Positions 22,282-32,890 of a stretch of DNA of 64,000 bases are shown here, piece by piece. A model generated the notes under the pieces. It did not search any database, was not told where the DNA came from, and saw only the letters and a list, made by a program, of their open reading frames with translations. Position 1 is the first letter of the stretch; the number at the start of each line of letters is the position of its first letter. The stretch spans positions 58,497 to 122,496 of the forward strand of contig CAAAJI010000056.1 in the NCBI GenBank assembly GCA_900642245.1. Direction: 5' to 3'. A program made the position numbers and the translations under genes. This stretch comes from Fragilaria radians (Eukaryota > Bacillariophyta > Fragilariophyceae > Fragilariales > Fragilariaceae).

Positions 22282-25200
22282 ATGAACAGGATACCGACAC
22301 CACCTCCTCATCCACCTCCGCCTTCTTATCCAACTCCATACTCTCATCCACCATCGCATTCTCATCCAAATTCTCGTTCACTTCCGCCTCCTCATCCACC
22401 TCCACCTCCGGCTCGGCCAACTATTGCTGCGTCTGCTTCCAGGAATCCTCCTGCCAAGACTGTACCTGTACCCTTTGTAGCGAGTGCCAGTTCTGTAGAG
22501 CCAGTACTTATCATTCCTACTGCGATTCCTTTTACTCGAACGAATGCTTTGAAAAATGCATCATCAATGGCAAATCCGTCTGCTACAACAGCAGGAGCAG
22601 CAGGAGCAGCAGCAACAGCACATTTTCATTCAGAAACAGCATCAATTGCTAGTAACTTGAGAACGCAATCATCTTTTGAGGCTCGTGACGAAGTACCTCT
22701 AAAGGAGCCATTAGCAAGAGTTGCGACACATGATGCTGCTTCAATCCCTTCTATATCGGGTCCTATTCCTCCTCTAAAGCCTCAAGGTGCCATTTATCAA
22801 AGTATATCCATTCCCTCTCCAATTTCTACAACCGGCGGTACCCCTTTAATTCCAGATACTTTGAGTTTGGAATCACATTCTCCGAGGGAATCTGATTTAC
22901 CGTTTAGATCTAGCAAAGTCGCAACAGCGAATTCGGTCACAAGAAAATTAAATCTTCCCTTGCCAAGAAAGTCAGCTGTTAGTCTTCCAAGACCTCAATC
23001 AAGTAAGAAGCCGTTCCATTTCAAGCTACCGACACCCTCCAAACTTCGTCCACTTGAAATGCCACAATCTCCTTCACAAAGTGACACCCAAAATGATTCT
23101 CCTTTATCCTTTTCAACGCCAATTTCTAACTTTAGAAAACCATCGTCCTTGGAGGAAACCCAACTACGAAATAATTCCAATTTCCAGAGTCACTCCCTTA
23201 CCAATGATTTATCTCAGATTGATGCAAAAGCGTCTACTCTAGATACGATTTCAAAAAGTGTTTCATTCCCAAGAACTGAAACGTCTATTGCAGCGGAAAG
23301 CAATAATTACAGGAAGGAGGAAGAAAAAGCGGGCTTAACGTTTCCAAACTCTAGTACTGGTCATGGCATTCAACCTGAAATGTTACAAGATGCGTCTATC
23401 CGCTATGAGTCGTCAACAAAACAAATCAATACTTTAACCACCCTAACGAAAGACTCGATACACGATTCAGGGAAAACCAGTACAAACTCTGTGATGCATA
23501 CTACGATTGAGGAATTTCAAACTCTTTCAAAAACCTTCTCTCACGAGGAAATTTTTTCAGGGCAAGCCAAGATCTTATCATTTCCAACCAGTACAAATAG
23601 CAAATCAGCTTTCGATGCGTCGGTTCCATCAGTGGTGGAATATTCTTCTAACACATTGGATTCTGTCCTTCCTGAAGGATGGACTGAGGTGACTGACACG
23701 TCAACTGGATTAACTTATTATTTCAACATTTTTTCGAATGAATCAACCTGGGAAAGGCCTTCTACTAATAATTCGAATTCAGTAGTAAAATCCAAGCCAG
23801 ACGTCAGTATGGAGAGTAAGGATTCACCAGAATCGATTTCCATCAACGCGGGAAAGCAACCAGAACTCGTTGGTGGTGACACTGTAAATTCTTCATTCTC
23901 TGATGGTGAACCGCTTACCAAGACAGTACCCAGTTCGAAGAATTACATTGGAACTCTTTCCACTGAAAGAGAAGTTACGGATGTAAATCCTGTCGCCTTG
24001 GAGCCGATAAAGGACATAGTTCCCGAAGAATGGACAGAAGTTATTGATCCATCATCTGGAAAAACTTATTTTTTCAATGTGTTAACAGAAGAAAGTACTT
24101 GGGAGCTACCAGCTGCAACTGTGACCAAAAGTGGAACTGGAACTGGCACTACTATCACTCAGAAAATATCGGAGGAAATGAGTACCTTACACGATGTAAC
24201 TTCTAGTCCCGTCGAGAGTACCGATGTTGGTCAACTGGAGCATGTTTCGAAGGATTCAGACAAAGTACATGTAGTGCAAGGATACGAAGCTAATGTAGAA
24301 TACGACGGACTTGTTGAACAAGATGAGTCATCTCGTGCCTGTAGTGTTTTCCTTCCGGTATCTCAGTTACCAGAAGGGTGGTCTGAATTGATCGATCCAT
24401 CATCAGGAATGTCTTACTTCTTCAATTCCGTGACTAATGAGTCAAGATGGGAAAGACCCGTCTTTATAGTGCCTGATTCAAAGTCAGACATGGCGGAGAA
24501 AAGCAGTGAAGGAATTTTAGCCTTACCAGAGGACAACCAGAATACTCTGGATAATGTTGACCCAGCTGAGAGCGAGATAAACAGTTTACAGAATCAACTT
24601 GAGACTGTTGGCAGTGTTGATAAGGAGTTCAATAGTTCACACGTGCAAGCATTTGGAACGAATTCCAACAACGATTACCCTGAGACTTCTGCTACCGTCA
24701 ATTTTCAGGCAGATTTAATTGCAGATGAAATCCAGGCACATGATGAATTTCCTAATGATGTCATTGATAGCACGACAGATCTTCTACCTGAGGGATGGTC
24801 TGAGTTGATTGATACGGCATCCGGTATGACCTATTTCTTCAATGCTGTGACAGGCGAAGCGACATGGGAACGACCGGAATATCATCCTGCTGATCTGATC
24901 GCGAAGGAGCATCAAGATTTCACAGATAATGTAGAAGAAGTGGTGGTTGGAAGTGTAAGCGGAGGAATTTTAGAGATACCACAAGAAAGTCAGAATACTT
25001 TGGATAATGTTGACACAGCTGAGAGCGAGGTAAACAGCTTACAGAATCAACTTGAGACTGTTGACAGTGTTGATAAGAAGTTCAATAGTTCATACGTGCA
25101 GGCGGTCGGAACGAGTTCGAACAATGATTTCACTGAGACTCCTGTTATCTTCAATTCTCAGGCAGATTTAGTTACAGATAAAGTCCAGGCAAATGATGAA

Positions 25201-28200
25201 TTTCCTAATGATGTCATTGATAATACGATAGATCTTCTACCTGAGGGATGGTCTGAGTTGATTGATACGGCATCCGGTATGCCCTATTTCTTCAATGCTG
25301 TGACAGGCGAAGCGACATGGGAACGACCCGAGTATCATCCTGCTGATCCGATCGCTAAGGAGCATCAAGATTTCGCAGAAAATGTAGAAGAAGAAGTATT
25401 AGAGCAAGAAACGATACCAAGCACTATCGGAGACGAGTTCCGTAATGGTATGGATTCACTGTTAAAGTCAGAGGATAGTGTTATAAACGACAAAAAAGAG
25501 AGTAACATCGATTCAAGACTTAACTCTTTAGGGTTAGTACTACCCATTGAATGGTCAGAAATGATTGACGAGGCATCAGGAAAGAGATACTTTTTCAATT
25601 CGTTGACGAATGAATCATCATGGGAAATGCCCACTTTTGATACAGAGCAATTACACGGGAATCAAGAAGTAACTGGAGGTACACTAAGTGGAACAAGTTT
25701 TTATATTCAGGAATCGGCAGTGGTTGTGACTGATGATGCAATTTTACCTTCAAACTCAATTGCCACACATACCACTGACTTAGGTTCAAGCTCAGACCTT
25801 CCAGTTGGAACAGTGAAAGTTGATATTCAAAGCGAACCAGATAAACCCGCGTCCGATTCTACACAAACGGAATTACCTCAAGGCTGGACGGAGATGGTCG
25901 ATACATCATCTGGCTTGACTTTTTATTACAATCGCTTCACGAACGAGGCTACGTGGGAATTTCCGACAGCTGAGATAGTAAACCATAACACAGAGGAAAA
26001 TGACGAAGACAATGCACAGTATTCTGAGAGTTTAGCCCATTCTCACTTACAGAAAACTATTGAACCAACAGCTAGCCTCGAAGAGGATTCAAGAAAATCA
26101 ATTTCAAAGTGTATTTCTGATGTGGATATGCCTTCCAAACCTATTTTGGATTTTGAAGGTGATGTGGATGATCCAAATTACGAGCCTATCGAAAGAGCCA
26201 TTGATACTGTCGGTTTACCAGATGGATGGTCTGAGGAAATTGATCCGGCATCAGGTCTGCCGTATTTCTTCAATGCTTTAACGAATGAGTCAACTTGGGA
26301 AAGGCCCGACTTCAAAGTAAACGAAGTAGATTCAAATGAGAATACTTTTTTCACCGCTGCGAACGACGACAATCTCGTCGCTTCAACCCAAAATACACTA
26401 GAGGGAGCTCATGGCGAACGAAGAGAAACCAAAAGTTTGACTGATGAATTAACAATATCACATACACCAATCCCGGAACAGGGAGTACATCTAGCCGTAG
26501 ATGCTGATACTTCAAAGAGCGACAATAACTTATCGAATCAAACTTACGTTCAAAATGACTCGATGGATCCTGCGTTACCTGAAGGGTGGTCAGAAGTAAC
26601 AGATCCTGTATCAGGATTGAAGTATTTCTTCAACGTATTGACAAACGAGGCAACATGGGAAAACCCTGCACTGCTTTGTACTGTAGAAAATTCAGAAGTC
26701 AAGCAAGAATTACATGATAAAGTGTTGGATAAACAAATTAAGTCAAATCCGATTGACAAATGTACTGAAGATGAGGTTTTGACTTCATCGAAAGATGCTG
26801 AAGTGAGTGCATCGCATGAATGTAACTTGGGCCAAAACCGAGAGGTTGAAGAAGAAGAGTTTCGAGTTCAATCTCCCGGGAATGGTATTGAAGTTTCAGA
26901 TGAGCTGCTATTACCAATGGGATGGGAAGAAGTTCTAGATCCGTCTTCTGGTAAGATGTACTATTTCAATGCTTTCACGAACGAAGCCACATGGGATAAA
27001 CCATCTGCCGTTCCGACGTTGCCGAGTGAAGAATATAAGAATAATCTCAATGGAGACAATGGATTTGAAGTTCAAAATAATTCGAAGACAGTCAATGTTA
27101 GTAGCTACGAAAGCGAAAATCTTCGAAAGGAAGAAATCTATGATACTCCTAAATCAATTGAAACTGATTTGCCTGAAGAATGGACAGAGCAAATAGATCC
27201 AACTTCCGGCAAGCGAATCTTTTTCAACTTGCAGAATAATGAAGTAACCTGGGAGAGGCCTTCTTCACAACTTATGGATCCAGAGCCAATGCAGAAGCAT
27301 ACTATAACAGGAATTGACTCAGATTTAATCATGGACCTCAAACTCCAATCCCCTGAACACGATAAAATCCTGCCTTCAAAGAAGGGTATATCCCAAGATA
27401 GTATTGGTTATCAAAGTATGGAATCACCGGTTGAAACCTGCCTTGATCAAATTGATGTTTTTACTAATGAAATTTCGGAATATCCTGAGATCAAAGAGAG
27501 TGATATTGTATCAGGTATTGATCCTTCTGATTTTCAAAACAACTCTGCTTCATATGGGAACGAAGCAAATTTACTTTCTGAGCATACCATGGTTTCCACC
27601 ACTACTGTGAATGTTGACGAGACGACTGCTATTGTCAATGATTTTGAACGCATAGCTGACAGCACAGATGAGATTGGCGGAGGATTATCTTCTGAGTTAA
27701 TGAATGAAGATGAGCTCCCTGATCCTTGGGTAGAAATACTTGATGCTTCATCAGGTCAATCATATTTCTTTAATGCGGACACCATGGAGACTACTTGGGA
27801 AAGACCTATTGATAAAAAATCTCGTTCAAGTGAAGAAAGTAATGTTTTATCCAATGATAATGGTGCTGAACTTAGAGGCAGCTTAAGCTCTGGGCAATTG
27901 TCTGACCAATCAGTCATTGAGCCTTGCAAAATTGATGACAATTTAATGCTGGATGAAAAAACGGATACCAACGAAAGTAAAAATGATATAATTTTTTCAA
28001 TTCAACATTCGAATATTGATACGGCAGAATGGTCAAAGGTAATTGATCCTGATAGTGGTAGTGCATTCTACTACAACAGTATGACCGATGAAGTTGCATT
28101 AGAAAATCCTGAAGAAATATTGATTCAAAGTAAGGAAATTTATCAGGATGATCAATTAGGTCAATTTGTTGATCACACATCAGGTAAAATCGATATTGTA

Positions 28201-31200
28201 AAAGCTACGAAGGGCGATGAAAACAATGTTCTCACAGAAATCGTAGATGAGATAGAAGAATCGAATGACTTCATGTCTGAAACGGTTTCTATGAGGGTTT
28301 CAACCTCCGATGATCCTGATGAGGCAACCCCAAATGATTTGCAATCCGTTGCCCATGGCGCCCCAAGCACTCAAATTGGAGATGTTTTTGAAGAATGGGT
28401 AGAAGCAATTGATGCTTCTACAGGATTAGCTTATTACTTCAACGAGACAACAGGTGAAACATCTTGGGAAAGACCTGAAAACTATTCTGGCCAAAGTACC
28501 CATTCTAATGATGAGATATGCGTACCAACCTTACCTGTTTCCATCCCAACTGGTTGGGTGAAGCTTTTAGACTCAAACAGTGGGATGTATTATTACTATA
28601 ATGAAGCTCAAGACATCTCTTCGTGGGAACCTCCAACAGAAAACTTGGATAGTGTAAGTCAAATAATGCAGATTCCAATGGTTACTCAAGAAGGAGAATC
28701 AGAATTCGAAAAGCCAAAAGTTTCAAGTGCTCTCAATGATGCAGACTCAGAAGCCATGAAAGGTACTGAAGTTACGGAAGTTACTCCATCCGAGGTGCCA
28801 TGTGGGCCATCAGATTCTGAAAGCATTTCGTCGGCTCCAAACACCAAAGCAGCTTTCCTCTCAACAAAAGAGAAAGAAACCATAGGTAAAATTGATGTGG
28901 ATGAAACTGGAGACAATTTAGATCTTGCTGAAGGTTGGGTGCAACTCAATGACGATGTCACCGGAAAATATTACTATTTTAACCAAATTGATGGAACCAC
29001 GTCTTGGGATCTTCCAGTTAAAAGAAGTGCTGAGACGCAGGAAATAAATTTGAATGAAGTGTTTGAAAGTACCGCACTTACAACTGTCCATGCACCATCA
29101 TTGGAAGCAAGTATGACAAATAAAGCAAGAGTCATGCTACCTGAGCGAAAATCCTTGGCAACATTTGGGTTTGGTGGCAAGCTATGCGTTCTCAGATTTT
29201 CATCAAATTCATCTTCACTTGAAGTACATAAGGTTTGTAACCTTGTGCCTAGACATCCTGTTGTAAATGCTGAGAATACAAAGAAAAAATTTGGCATTAA
29301 AGGACCTTTAAATGACGCAGATGAAGAATCTGTATCAGCTTACATCCTTGAAAATGCAGGGTTGCAAAGCTCAGAACTTCTTTGGAGCTTGATTGAGATT
29401 GCCTCGCACGCTGAAGGACGCTTACGAAGTGATGAGGGTGTTTCTGACCCATCTAGTCCGGAGTCGTCTGTGATACAGCTTCTTCTGAAGAATGAAATCG
29501 GAAACAATGCCATTGAGCCAAGCCTTTTTCCAGAGCATAACAAGACTGATGACATTGAAAGCTTGCAGCGGATTGAAACTTTGCTCCTTCACGGCAAGCG
29601 AGAAGAAGCAGTTCACGAAGCGATTTCGAGTTGTAATTTCACAATGGCATTGTTAATTGCAAGCATGTGTGATAGGTCAACATTTCAGCGTGCAACCAAG
29701 AAATATGCTGAGAAGTTAACCAGTCGTGCTTCTCCGCTCTTCACCTTGGCACTATTGTTCTCAGGTCAACTTGAACCCCCACCGGATAGTGCGTTAGATC
29801 GTTCTGGGTTGGTGCCTACTATTTGGAGTGATGTTTCAGAGGAACTTCTCCAAACATGGACGCAGCATCTCTCTGCAATAATAAGTAATCGAATTTTGGG
29901 CTGGGATAGGATTGTACTTTCACTTGGTGACCGCTTGCTTGAACTTGGTGATGTTCATGCAGCTCACTGTTGCTTCATGGTGTGTGGATGCCCTGTCACC
30001 TCGCTTCTTAATCCATCTTCCAGAATGTCACTAGTAGGATGCGATCATCTAATTCCTCATGATGTTTCGCTCATGTCAGAAGAAGGAATTGTTTCATACA
30101 GTAGGTCTGAGGCATATGAATGGGCCAAACGAAGAGGAAATCCCAATGCGTGTATCAGTAGCCTTCTAGGCTTTAAACTCGCGTATGCCATGCTCCTTAC
30201 TGATTTGGGATTTATTGATGAGGCAGAATCATATATTAAGAGTATTCGAGCATCATGGAACTCAAATGAAAGTTCCAACTTGAATCAACTAGCAAACAGA
30301 GCCCCAACTGTTTGGACGTTGGCAGTCAGCAATGAAGTAATACATTTCCTAACCGAATTCGAAGAGAGACTTACGTTTCATAGAATATCTCAACTTCAAA
30401 AGCAATCACCCCAAACAAATTTCTTATCCACTGTTCCTAAGCTTGTGATGCATGATATGCATTCAAATAATGACATAAGTTTTCTTTCTGCAAAATCCAA
30501 TCAGTATGAATCTATGCGGCCTGGTCCTGCACAAGTTACTGTTCCATATCCCGTGATTCCAAGCAATATGGGAGAAGGTGTGATAGAGGAATTCCAGACA
30601 TCAAACTTCGGTGATGTTCAGCTATCAGCCTCTCCTGTTTCTCCGAAGTTAAAAGGTAGGGACAGCGTTCAAGACAACAGTCGCGTAAATTCGAATCATA
30701 ATGTTAGTGAATGTATTGATGAAAATGATAACTCAATGCCATCATTTGGGAATCCTCACATCGGGAAATCATTGCCGCCAATCTTAATTGGAGCAGATAC
30801 TAAAGTATCAAACATGCATCGCCTAAGGAGCGATATGAACATGCCTGGAATAAAGGAAACAACTTTAGAGAGTGAAAGCGCTGCAATGACTGAAGATACG
30901 GAATTTCTATCTCCTGACGGAATTGGCTCGTATCCAACTACAAGTATAGAACAAAACCTTGGACAACCTTCTAAATTTCCTCCAAACATACCTTCACAGC
31001 CACAGATCACGTCCTCTACAGACTTGTTAACAGAGAACACTATCAGAGATAATGCAGTCAGTGTTAAGACTAGAGTTGCTGATCAAAAAGTGGAAAAAGC
31101 GCCCAAATCTGCACCTGCGGTCTTGCAGAAAATTAAAGAAATGCAACCTCAAGCACCAACATCATCCCAGAAGCGAGCTTGGGGCTTAGGAAATATCCGC

Positions 31201-31617
31201 GATCGCATGACAAAATGGTTGAATCCCGAGGCCACATCAGCTGATTTGGGATTAGGAATGCAAGCCTATTATGATGAGGATAAAAAGGTATGGGTATTCC
31301 CTGGAGAAGACCCCGCAGAGATTGCAAAACCAATTGGGCCTCCACCAAAAGTCCTCAATCAAGAAACAAAGATTGAGGAATCTCAAACCATGCCTACAAG
31401 TGATCCCCTTGCAGCGATGATGGCGCCACCCCCTCGGTCTGTCTCTTCCATTCGTAGGCGACCCGCTGCAATATCAACTGCTCTCCCAGGTGTTTTGTCA
31501 GCCAGTGGCAACAATGCCACGCCACTAGCCCCCGCTTTGAACACACCAAAGTTTTTAATTTTCACTCCACAAAATGAGAGAATATCTACGAAGGATTCCG
31601 ACAAGGAGTCTACTTAA
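22282..31617 (+). CDS. SEC16: Giant Sec16-like COPII scaffold carrying a 16-unit WW-domain array
   Basis: 3111 residues, no intron. Start: the frame is open from 22195 but the first ATG is 22282. Residues ~1-40 are Pro-rich and contain PPPPSY, a PPxY-type motif. Residues ~40-460 are Ser/Thr/Pro-rich and look disordered. From ~463 to ~2246 come 16 WW units (pattern LPxGW-x-E-x-D-x-x-S-G-x-x-YFFN-x-x-T-x-E-x-TWExP) spaced by 80-150 acidic residues; unit 13 lacks the second Trp. Residues ~2285-2660 hold the Sec16 central region (LATFGFGGKLCVL) and the helical ACE1 element that binds Sec13 (NAGLQSSELLW through LLIASMCDRS and GWDRIVLSLGDRLLELGDVHAAH). Near ~2967-3020, RMTKWLNPEA, then YYDEDKKVWVFPGEDP matches the conserved Sec16 C-terminus. 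Known role of the family: organising ER exit sites and COPII coats. A tandem WW array is not part of Sec16 in yeast, animals or plants as I know them. Confidence 0.92.
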   Translation: MNRIPTPPPHPPPPSYPTPYSHPPSHSHPNSRSLPPPHPPPPPARPTIAASASRNPPAKTVPVPFVASASSVEPVLIIPTAIPFTRTNALKNASSMANPSATTAGAAGAAATAHFHSETASIASNLRTQSSFEARDEVPLKEPLARVATHDAASIPSISGPIPPLKPQGAIYQSISIPSPISTTGGTPLIPDTLSLESHSPRESDLPFRSSKVATANSVTRKLNLPLPRKSAVSLPRPQSSKKPFHFKLPTPSKLRPLEMPQSPSQSDTQNDSPLSFSTPISNFRKPSSLEETQLRNNSNFQSHSLTNDLSQIDAKASTLDTISKSVSFPRTETSIAAESNNYRKEEEKAGLTFPNSSTGHGIQPEMLQDASIRYESSTKQINTLTTLTKDSIHDSGKTSTNSVMHTTIEEFQTLSKTFSHEEIFSGQAKILSFPTSTNSKSAFDASVPSVVEYSSNTLDSVLPEGWTEVTDTSTGLTYYFNIFSNESTWERPSTNNSNSVVKSKPDVSMESKDSPESISINAGKQPELVGGDTVNSSFSDGEPLTKTVPSSKNYIGTLSTEREVTDVNPVALEPIKDIVPEEWTEVIDPSSGKTYFFNVLTEESTWELPAATVTKSGTGTGTTITQKISEEMSTLHDVTSSPVESTDVGQLEHVSKDSDKVHVVQGYEANVEYDGLVEQDESSRACSVFLPVSQLPEGWSELIDPSSGMSYFFNSVTNESRWERPVFIVPDSKSDMAEKSSEGILALPEDNQNTLDNVDPAESEINSLQNQLETVGSVDKEFNSSHVQAFGTNSNNDYPETSATVNFQADLIADEIQAHDEFPNDVIDSTTDLLPEGWSELIDTASGMTYFFNAVTGEATWERPEYHPADLIAKEHQDFTDNVEEVVVGSVSGGILEIPQESQNTLDNVDTAESEVNSLQNQLETVDSVDKKFNSSYVQAVGTSSNNDFTETPVIFNSQADLVTDKVQANDEFPNDVIDNTIDLLPEGWSELIDTASGMPYFFNAVTGEATWERPEYHPADPIAKEHQDFAENVEEEVLEQETIPSTIGDEFRNGMDSLLKSEDSVINDKKESNIDSRLNSLGLVLPIEWSEMIDEASGKRYFFNSLTNESSWEMPTFDTEQLHGNQEVTGGTLSGTSFYIQESAVVVTDDAILPSNSIATHTTDLGSSSDLPVGTVKVDIQSEPDKPASDSTQTELPQGWTEMVDTSSGLTFYYNRFTNEATWEFPTAEIVNHNTEENDEDNAQYSESLAHSHLQKTIEPTASLEEDSRKSISKCISDVDMPSKPILDFEGDVDDPNYEPIERAIDTVGLPDGWSEEIDPASGLPYFFNALTNESTWERPDFKVNEVDSNENTFFTAANDDNLVASTQNTLEGAHGERRETKSLTDELTISHTPIPEQGVHLAVDADTSKSDNNLSNQTYVQNDSMDPALPEGWSEVTDPVSGLKYFFNVLTNEATWENPALLCTVENSEVKQELHDKVLDKQIKSNPIDKCTEDEVLTSSKDAEVSASHECNLGQNREVEEEEFRVQSPGNGIEVSDELLLPMGWEEVLDPSSGKMYYFNAFTNEATWDKPSAVPTLPSEEYKNNLNGDNGFEVQNNSKTVNVSSYESENLRKEEIYDTPKSIETDLPEEWTEQIDPTSGKRIFFNLQNNEVTWERPSSQLMDPEPMQKHTITGIDSDLIMDLKLQSPEHDKILPSKKGISQDSIGYQSMESPVETCLDQIDVFTNEISEYPEIKESDIVSGIDPSDFQNNSASYGNEANLLSEHTMVSTTTVNVDETTAIVNDFERIADSTDEIGGGLSSELMNEDELPDPWVEILDASSGQSYFFNADTMETTWERPIDKKSRSSEESNVLSNDNGAELRGSLSSGQLSDQSVIEPCKIDDNLMLDEKTDTNESKNDIIFSIQHSNIDTAEWSKVIDPDSGSAFYYNSMTDEVALENPEEILIQSKEIYQDDQLGQFVDHTSGKIDIVKATKGDENNVLTEIVDEIEESNDFMSETVSMRVSTSDDPDEATPNDLQSVAHGAPSTQIGDVFEEWVEAIDASTGLAYYFNETTGETSWERPENYSGQSTHSNDEICVPTLPVSIPTGWVKLLDSNSGMYYYYNEAQDISSWEPPTENLDSVSQIMQIPMVTQEGESEFEKPKVSSALNDADSEAMKGTEVTEVTPSEVPCGPSDSESISSAPNTKAAFLSTKEKETIGKIDVDETGDNLDLAEGWVQLNDDVTGKYYYFNQIDGTTSWDLPVKRSAETQEINLNEVFESTALTTVHAPSLEASMTNKARVMLPERKSLATFGFGGKLCVLRFSSNSSSLEVHKVCNLVPRHPVVNAENTKKKFGIKGPLNDADEESVSAYILENAGLQSSELLWSLIEIASHAEGRLRSDEGVSDPSSPESSVIQLLLKNEIGNNAIEPSLFPEHNKTDDIESLQRIETLLLHGKREEAVHEAISSCNFTMALLIASMCDRSTFQRATKKYAEKLTSRASPLFTLALLFSGQLEPPPDSALDRSGLVPTIWSDVSEELLQTWTQHLSAIISNRILGWDRIVLSLGDRLLELGDVHAAHCCFMVCGCPVTSLLNPSSRMSLVGCDHLIPHDVSLMSEEGIVSYSRSEAYEWAKRRGNPNACISSLLGFKLAYAMLLTDLGFIDEAESYIKSIRASWNSNESSNLNQLANRAPTVWTLAVSNEVIHFLTEFEERLTFHRISQLQKQSPQTNFLSTVPKLVMHDMHSNNDISFLSAKSNQYESMRPGPAQVTVPYPVIPSNMGEGVIEEFQTSNFGDVQLSASPVSPKLKGRDSVQDNSRVNSNHNVSECIDENDNSMPSFGNPHIGKSLPPILIGADTKVSNMHRLRSDMNMPGIKETTLESESAAMTEDTEFLSPDGIGSYPTTSIEQNLGQPSKFPPNIPSQPQITSSTDLLTENTIRDNAVSVKTRVADQKVEKAPKSAPAVLQKIKEMQPQAPTSSQKRAWGLGNIRDRMTKWLNPEATSADLGLGMQAYYDEDKKVWVFPGEDPAEIAKPIGPPPKVLNQETKIEESQTMPTSDPLAAMMAPPPRSVSSIRRRPAAISTALPGVLSASGNNATPLAPALNTPKFLIFTPQNERISTKDSDKEST
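23668..29019 (+). repeat. Array of 16 WW-type repeats inside the Sec16-like gene
   Basis: WW units start near 23668, 24019, 24367, 24784, 25237, 25540, 25873, 26215, 26575, 26911, 27169, 27715, 28018, 28384, 28543 and 28924. Fifteen keep both signature Trp residues, the YFFN/YYFN/FYYN-type aromatic strand and the terminal Pro. The unit at 28018 has Leu in place of the second Trp (EVALENP instead of ExTWExP). Aromatic-aromatic-Asn strands and ExP ends suggest group I (PPxY) or PPLP-type ligand binding (inference from the WW family). Confidence 0.93.
24511..25416 (+). repeat. Recent in-frame 453 bp tandem duplication (WW units 4 and 5)
   Basis: Copies 24511-24963 and 24964-25416 each carry a linker (QNTLDNVDxAESExNSLQNQ) and a WW domain (LLPEGWSELIDTASGM). 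The linkers are nearly identical, whereas linkers elsewhere in the array are unalignable. The 453 bp period equals 151 codons, so the frame is preserved. Confidence 0.92.
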
Positions 31618-32049
31618 TAGTGCTTAAGGAATCATTAATCTTCATGATTCTGATTCATTAGTAGTTCAATATTTTGCTGCCATCTATCCTGCTGAATTGA
31701 TTATATACAAATAATATCATTTGAATTTAGTCGTCCATTGCCATCTACGAAATTGAGTCCTGTAGCACTCAGCTATAAAGTCAATATAAACTTTCGAGTA
31801 AGAAATCTGTCTTCCATTCTCATTTATCTTTCTAGATTGGAGCCCTTGGTAATAATTTATCATTTTGTCCTTTCATCCTAGACCAATGCAATCACACTTT
31901 TGATTGGGCAACAAATAAATCGGAAAGTTGTAAAATCTGTCATTTTGCCTCTTTTGGTTTGCAGATCCTCTTATTCCAACTTGTTTCAAAGTAAAAAGAT
32001 GGAGAAGGCAAGTGCTTCTGAGGTGGACCAGGAAAACAATAAAATTGGA
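31618..32049. other. Region downstream of the Sec16-like gene
   Basis: Begins just after the TAA of the Sec16-like frame (the next triplet is TAG). AT-rich probable 3' UTR and spacer with no gene seen. Confidence 0.45.
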
Positions 32050-32890
32050 GATTGGCATGAAATCACTCAACTTTGCTTTCAAGTACTCCAGACACTTTAT
32101 TTACTTCAAGGATGAATGCCCTGAGGATTGGATAAAGCCTTCTTCTAAATGATAAAGTGACTGCTGCCATTTGTGAACATACTACCAAAAGATGCTGCCT
32201 AAGGGGCAAAACTTCTTCAACCAACAATTGAATTGTAGGTTGAGTACAGAAGATGAAGTGCTTCCTGACAATTATCTCTTGAGCATATTCATTAGAGATA
32301 TAGACTTAGAATTCATCCCTGAGCAGACTATCCATGCACAAAGCTATAATTGGAGGAACAGTTTGAAATGGAACTTACCACCAATTTTCAGCACATTATA
32401 AAACGGTTGACCTCAACTGCTACTTGCTTTATATATAGGGTAGATTAGGATGAAATCATTCTTATTTGGTTCAAGCATGGACTCCACCATGGCACAAAGC
32501 AATGGCAATGGTGAAGATTGGCAAACTGTGGTTAACTTTTCAACAATGTGATGGGAAAGAAATCTTTGGATTTCTTTTGAAAGAAGTTAATGTCCTTAAA
32601 AGGTAATTGAAGCCTGAAAAGACTTTATTTGCCAAAGAGAGGAAAGTGAATCTCTTCTGTCTACCAATATTGGCTTAACCATTAGCAGGGATGAAGATAT
32701 GGAGTACTTTGAAATTTTTCAAAAACCTCAAGGTCTTGCCAATGTAAGGCAACATATCTCATCCTAGTAGTAAGCATCACTGTTCATCATAAGGACAATT
32801 TGCTCAACATATTGACTGATACTGGAACTAGCAGTAGCATTATGCTTGAGAAACGCACCTCAAAACAGTTGATCAAAACAATGGTGATAA
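32050..32890 (+). mobile_element. Ty3/gypsy gag and protease remnant
   Basis: Several frames carry gag-like pieces: ECPEDWIKPSS (~32110), STEDEVLPDNYLLSIFIRD (~32242, aligning with DAEDSELPENDLLELVMRD of the 10 kb element) and WTPPWHKAMA (~32482). The piece LLTDTGTSSSIML-like at ~32805-32850 has the DTG(T/S)S active-site loop of a retroviral-type aspartic protease. Frame changes and stop codons show that it is dead. No RT or integrase follows. Confidence 0.7.

Noticed and set aside
22995..31604. Many antisense frames within the Sec16-like gene
   Set aside because: They are shadows of repetitive coding sequence; none has an independent domain.
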